Below, piece by piece: positions 15,325 to 17,264 of a DNA stretch of 17,264 nucleotides. Source of the DNA: JBBKWQ01 sp037969115. Its GTDB lineage: Bacteria; Actinomycetota; Acidimicrobiia; Acidimicrobiales; Ilumatobacteraceae. The first letter of the stretch is position 1; every line of letters starts with the position of its first letter. The stretch lies in NCBI GenBank assembly GCA_037969115.1, contig JBBKWQ010000250.1:1-17264 (forward strand), read 5' to 3'. The translations under genes and the position numbers were made by a program. The notes beneath the pieces were generated by a model. It saw nothing but the letters and a program-made list of their open reading frames with translations, searched no databases and was not told where the DNA came from.

Positions 15325-16122
15325 ATGACCGGAGTACCGAACGAGACCACGATGCGACCGCTCTTCCAGAGCGAACGCCAGCGCGAGATCATGAGCCTCG
15401 CTCTCGAACACGGACGCGTCGACGTCGCCGAACTCGCCAAAGCCTTCGATGTCACGACCGAGACCATCCGACGCGACCTCTCGGAACTCCAGGAGCAGCG
15501 ACTCGTTCGCCGGGTACACGGTGGTGCGGTCACGTGGGAAACCAGCGGATTCGAGCCGCTGCTGGCCATGCGAAGTGTGCAGAACGCGGCCGAGAAGCGA
15601 CGCATCGGTCGGCTCGCCGTCAACGAACTCCCGGAGACCGGCACGATCCTCATCGACTCGGGCAGCACACTCCAGGCCTTCTCGGAATGTATTCCGAAGA
15701 ACCGTGCTCTGCGGGTCGTGACCAACTCGATCCCGAACGCCCAGGCGCTCTCCGACGCAGAGCAGATCGACCTCATCGTCATCGGTGGAGCCGTCCGCAA
15801 GAACACTCTCGCCATGGTCGATGCGCAAGCGGTTCATTCGGTCGAGGAGCTGCTCGTCGACACCCTTTTCATCAGTGGCGATGGATTGTCACCGGGCGCC
15901 GGAATGACCACGCCGTATCGCGAGGAAGCAGCCCTCAAGCGAGCAATGATCGCCGCCGCGGATCGCGTGGTCGTGCTCGCTGATCACAGCAAGTTCGGCG
16001 TCGACCACCACATCCGTTTCGCCGAGTGGTCGGGCATCGACGTACTCGTCACCGACGATGCCGCCGACCCGCAGATGATCGCCCGCATCGAGGCGCTCGG
16101 CCCCACCGTCCGGATCGCGTGA
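15325..16122 (+). CDS. DeoR/GlpR-family transcriptional regulator
   Basis: This 265-residue repressor-type protein has an N-terminal winged helix-turn-helix (about 15-70), including VAELAKAFDVTTETIRRDL and the typical RVHGGA end at 63-68. The C-terminal DeoRC domain has a phosphosugar-binding loop DSGSTLQAF (111-119) and the late motif VVVLADHSKFG. Family members sense sugar phosphates and control sugar or polyol operons. The start ATG at 15325 has GAGGG seven bases upstream. It probably shares a transcript with the mannitol dehydrogenase gene and controls the divergent transporter operon; this is inferred from position. Its stop is three bases from the stop of the convergent phosphotransferase gene. 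Confidence 0.94.
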   Translation: MTGVPNETTMRPLFQSERQREIMSLALEHGRVDVAELAKAFDVTTETIRRDLSELQEQRLVRRVHGGAVTWETSGFEPLLAMRSVQNAAEKRRIGRLAVNELPETGTILIDSGSTLQAFSECIPKNRALRVVTNSIPNAQALSDAEQIDLIVIGGAVRKNTLAMVDAQAVHSVEELLVDTLFISGDGLSPGAGMTTPYREEAALKRAMIAAADRVVVLADHSKFGVDHHIRFAEWSGIDVLVTDDAADPQMIARIEALGPTVRIA

Positions 16123-16130
16123 CCGTCACG
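16118..16130. other. Palindrome spanning the two convergent stop codons
   Basis: CGTGAC-C-GTCACG contains the TGA of the DeoR-type gene and the reverse-strand TGA of the phosphotransferase gene, three bases apart. With no room for a separate terminator, each transcript must end inside the other gene. The symmetry may simply follow from the facing stop codons. Confidence 0.4.
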
Positions 16131-17001
16131 GCGTGGCACCGAGACGCGAGAAGGCGACCGCCAACGCGGTATCGCCGCTCTCTCGCCCCTCGCGTCGTGA
16201 TTCCCAGACGCGCCTGAGGTCGCTGTCGTCTTCTTCCGCGCGCTCGGACAACCGACTCGCCGCGAGGACCGCCTCCCATCGGAACACGTCAGTCAGGTCG
16301 ATCCAGTCCGCATCCACCATCGATCGCAGATACTCCAGATGAACCATCTCGAGGATTGCCGCGGTGGCACCCGTGAGATGGGCTCGTACTGCGACCAGTG
16401 CCTGCGTCGGCCTGACCAGCAAGGCCGTTCGGATGACATCTGCGGTGCGATTCCCAGCAGCGGCGTCGAACCAGTCGATGATCGTCGGGCCGTTGGCAGT
16501 GATCAACACGTTGCCGGGGTGGAAGTCGCCATGACACAGCAGCCGTCGCTCGGGCAATGCTGCCAACATTTGCAGCGCCTGGTCCCGGTCATCACGCGAC
16601 AGTTCGACCGCATCGTCGATCTTGACTCGAACCCTCGACACCAGGTCGGAGATCTCGGCCGGCACGACGGCCCGGTGTACGTCACGATGAATGCCCGCGA
16701 GCTGACGCCCGAGCGCGCCGGCACGATGGGGTTCGGACAGCATCAGATCCCACATCGACGGACCACGTACTCGCTCCATGATGATCGCATCACGCCCGTC
16801 GATGGAGACCACCTCGTGTACCGCCGGCGCCGGTGCCCCAGCGCCGTGAATCGCGGCCGTGAATCGAGCCTCCATCGCCGGCCAGTGATCCGGAACGTCT
16901 GGCCGGCTGACCTTCAAGACGGCGTCGGCGCCGTACTCGTACACGTCGGAAGTGCGCCCGCGAGCCAGTAGTCGGCCACGTTTCGTGAGCTCTCTCCCCA
17001 T
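16126..17001 (-). CDS. APH/choline-kinase-fold phosphotransferase
   Basis: This 291-residue protein has the aminoglycoside phosphotransferase (protein-kinase-like) fold. From the ATG at 17001: the glycine-rich start LLARGRTSDVYEYG, the ATP Lys30 in AVLKVSR, a probable Glu44 partner, the hinge IIMERVRG, the catalytic loop CHGDFHPGNVL with Asp159 and Asn164, and the metal-binding Asp176 in IIDWFDA. The family phosphorylates aminoglycosides, choline, homoserine or other small molecules; nothing here selects one, and antibiotic resistance should not be assumed. A TTG at 17010, right after the upstream gene's stop, is an alternative start. It follows the Gfo/Idh/MocA gene by nine bases, so they are likely cotranscribed. 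Confidence 0.88.
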   Translation of the reverse strand: MGRELTKRGRLLARGRTSDVYEYGADAVLKVSRPDVPDHWPAMEARFTAAIHGAGAPAPAVHEVVSIDGRDAIIMERVRGPSMWDLMLSEPHRAGALGRQLAGIHRDVHRAVVPAEISDLVSRVRVKIDDAVELSRDDRDQALQMLAALPERRLLCHGDFHPGNVLITANGPTIIDWFDAAAGNRTADVIRTALLVRPTQALVAVRAHLTGATAAILEMVHLEYLRSMVDADWIDLTDVFRWEAVLAASRLSERAEEDDSDLRRVWESRREGRESGDTALAVAFSRLGATP

Positions 17002-17010
17002 CTGGGCCAA

Positions 17011-17264
17011 CTATGTCAGATCGACGGGACAACCACCCGTCGCAGCGCTCTTCGCTGCTGCGTCGATGACGCGCTGCACCGCATGCCCCTCGGTGAAGCC
17101 CGGTTCGATCTGACGCTGCTCGACGATCGCCGTGATCCATCCGCGCGTCATGGCGTCGGTGTCGCGGAACACATCGCGATAGGTGTTGTGAACGGTGTCT
17201 CGACGAACGCCGTTCCAGATCTCGTCTGGAATCGGCAGCGGTTTCGGTCCGCCGGCGTCCCCTC
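17011..17264 (-). CDS. Gfo/Idh/MocA-family oxidoreductase, C-terminal part (5' end outside window)
   Basis: The reverse strand encodes 83 residues ending in a TAG at 17013-17011. The tail includes IPDEIWNGV, a middle part TRGWITAIVEQRQ, and FTEGHAVQRVIDAAAKSAATG, which resembles the conserved final helix of Gfo/Idh/MocA dehydrogenases (G..vq.vidA...Sa..g). These NAD(P)-dependent enzymes act on sugars, inositols or related compounds. The nucleotide-binding N-terminus lies outside the window, so the call rests on the C-terminal helix alone. It is followed after nine bases by the phosphotransferase gene on the same strand. Confidence 0.65.
   Translation of the reverse strand, partial: GDAGGPKPLPIPDEIWNGVRRDTVHNTYRDVFRDTDAMTRGWITAIVEQRQIEPGFTEGHAVQRVIDAAAKSAATGGCPVDLT

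Noticed and set aside
14677..15837. Minus-strand frame of 386 codons opposite the dehydrogenase end and the regulator
   Set aside because: It bridges two clear plus-strand genes and has no motif; shadow.

Overview
The window is GC-rich chromosomal DNA, densely packed with metabolic genes and free of mobile elements, CRISPR, rRNA or tRNA that I could see. The strongly G/C-ending codons, several GTG starts, many leaders without a clear Shine-Dalgarno, and an F420-type (Ddn-like) oxidoreductase point to an actinobacterium. An Acidimicrobiia/Ilumatobacter-like origin is my best guess, but it is an inference from style and not a proven assignment. No stretch of more than about 185 bases lacks a gene.

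Left part (1-5935): a truncated MFS exporter (minus) and a DMT/EamA transporter (plus) diverge around a 24-bp dyad. The DMT gene converges on a malic enzyme gene with a 4-base CTAG overlap. Upstream of the malic enzyme, on the same strand, is a ferritin-like di-iron protein with two E...DEARH half-sites. Divergent from that is a proline racemase-family gene with a Cys/Thr active-site pair, which suggests a 3-hydroxyproline dehydratase-like activity.

Middle part (5936-9221), all on the minus strand and read right to left: a small unknown protein, then a tight run of class I aminotransferase, D-2-hydroxyacid dehydrogenase (19-base overlap) and an F420-dependent nitroreductase-family enzyme. The first two could together interconvert an amino acid, a 2-oxo acid and a 2-hydroxy acid.

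Right part (9222-16122): a polyol utilisation locus. On the minus strand are a lipoprotein solute-binding protein, two MalF/MalG-type permeases and a MalK-type ATPase. Divergent on the plus strand are a mannitol 2-dehydrogenase-family enzyme and a DeoR-family regulator. The layout resembles the known SmoEFGK/MtlK-type polyol operons: uptake, oxidation to a ketose, and control by a sugar-phosphate-responsive repressor. The 169-base divergent region holds candidate face-to-face promoters and repeat elements.

Right edge (16126-17264, minus): an APH/choline-kinase-fold phosphotransferase preceded by the C-terminal end of a Gfo/Idh/MocA-family oxidoreductase.

I did not find a clearly new system such as a defence island, a retron or a novel RNA. 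The best leads are the Cys/Thr racemase-family enzyme with an altered first motif, the di-iron protein next to malic enzyme, the aminotransferase/dehydrogenase/F420 run, and several dyads in control regions.
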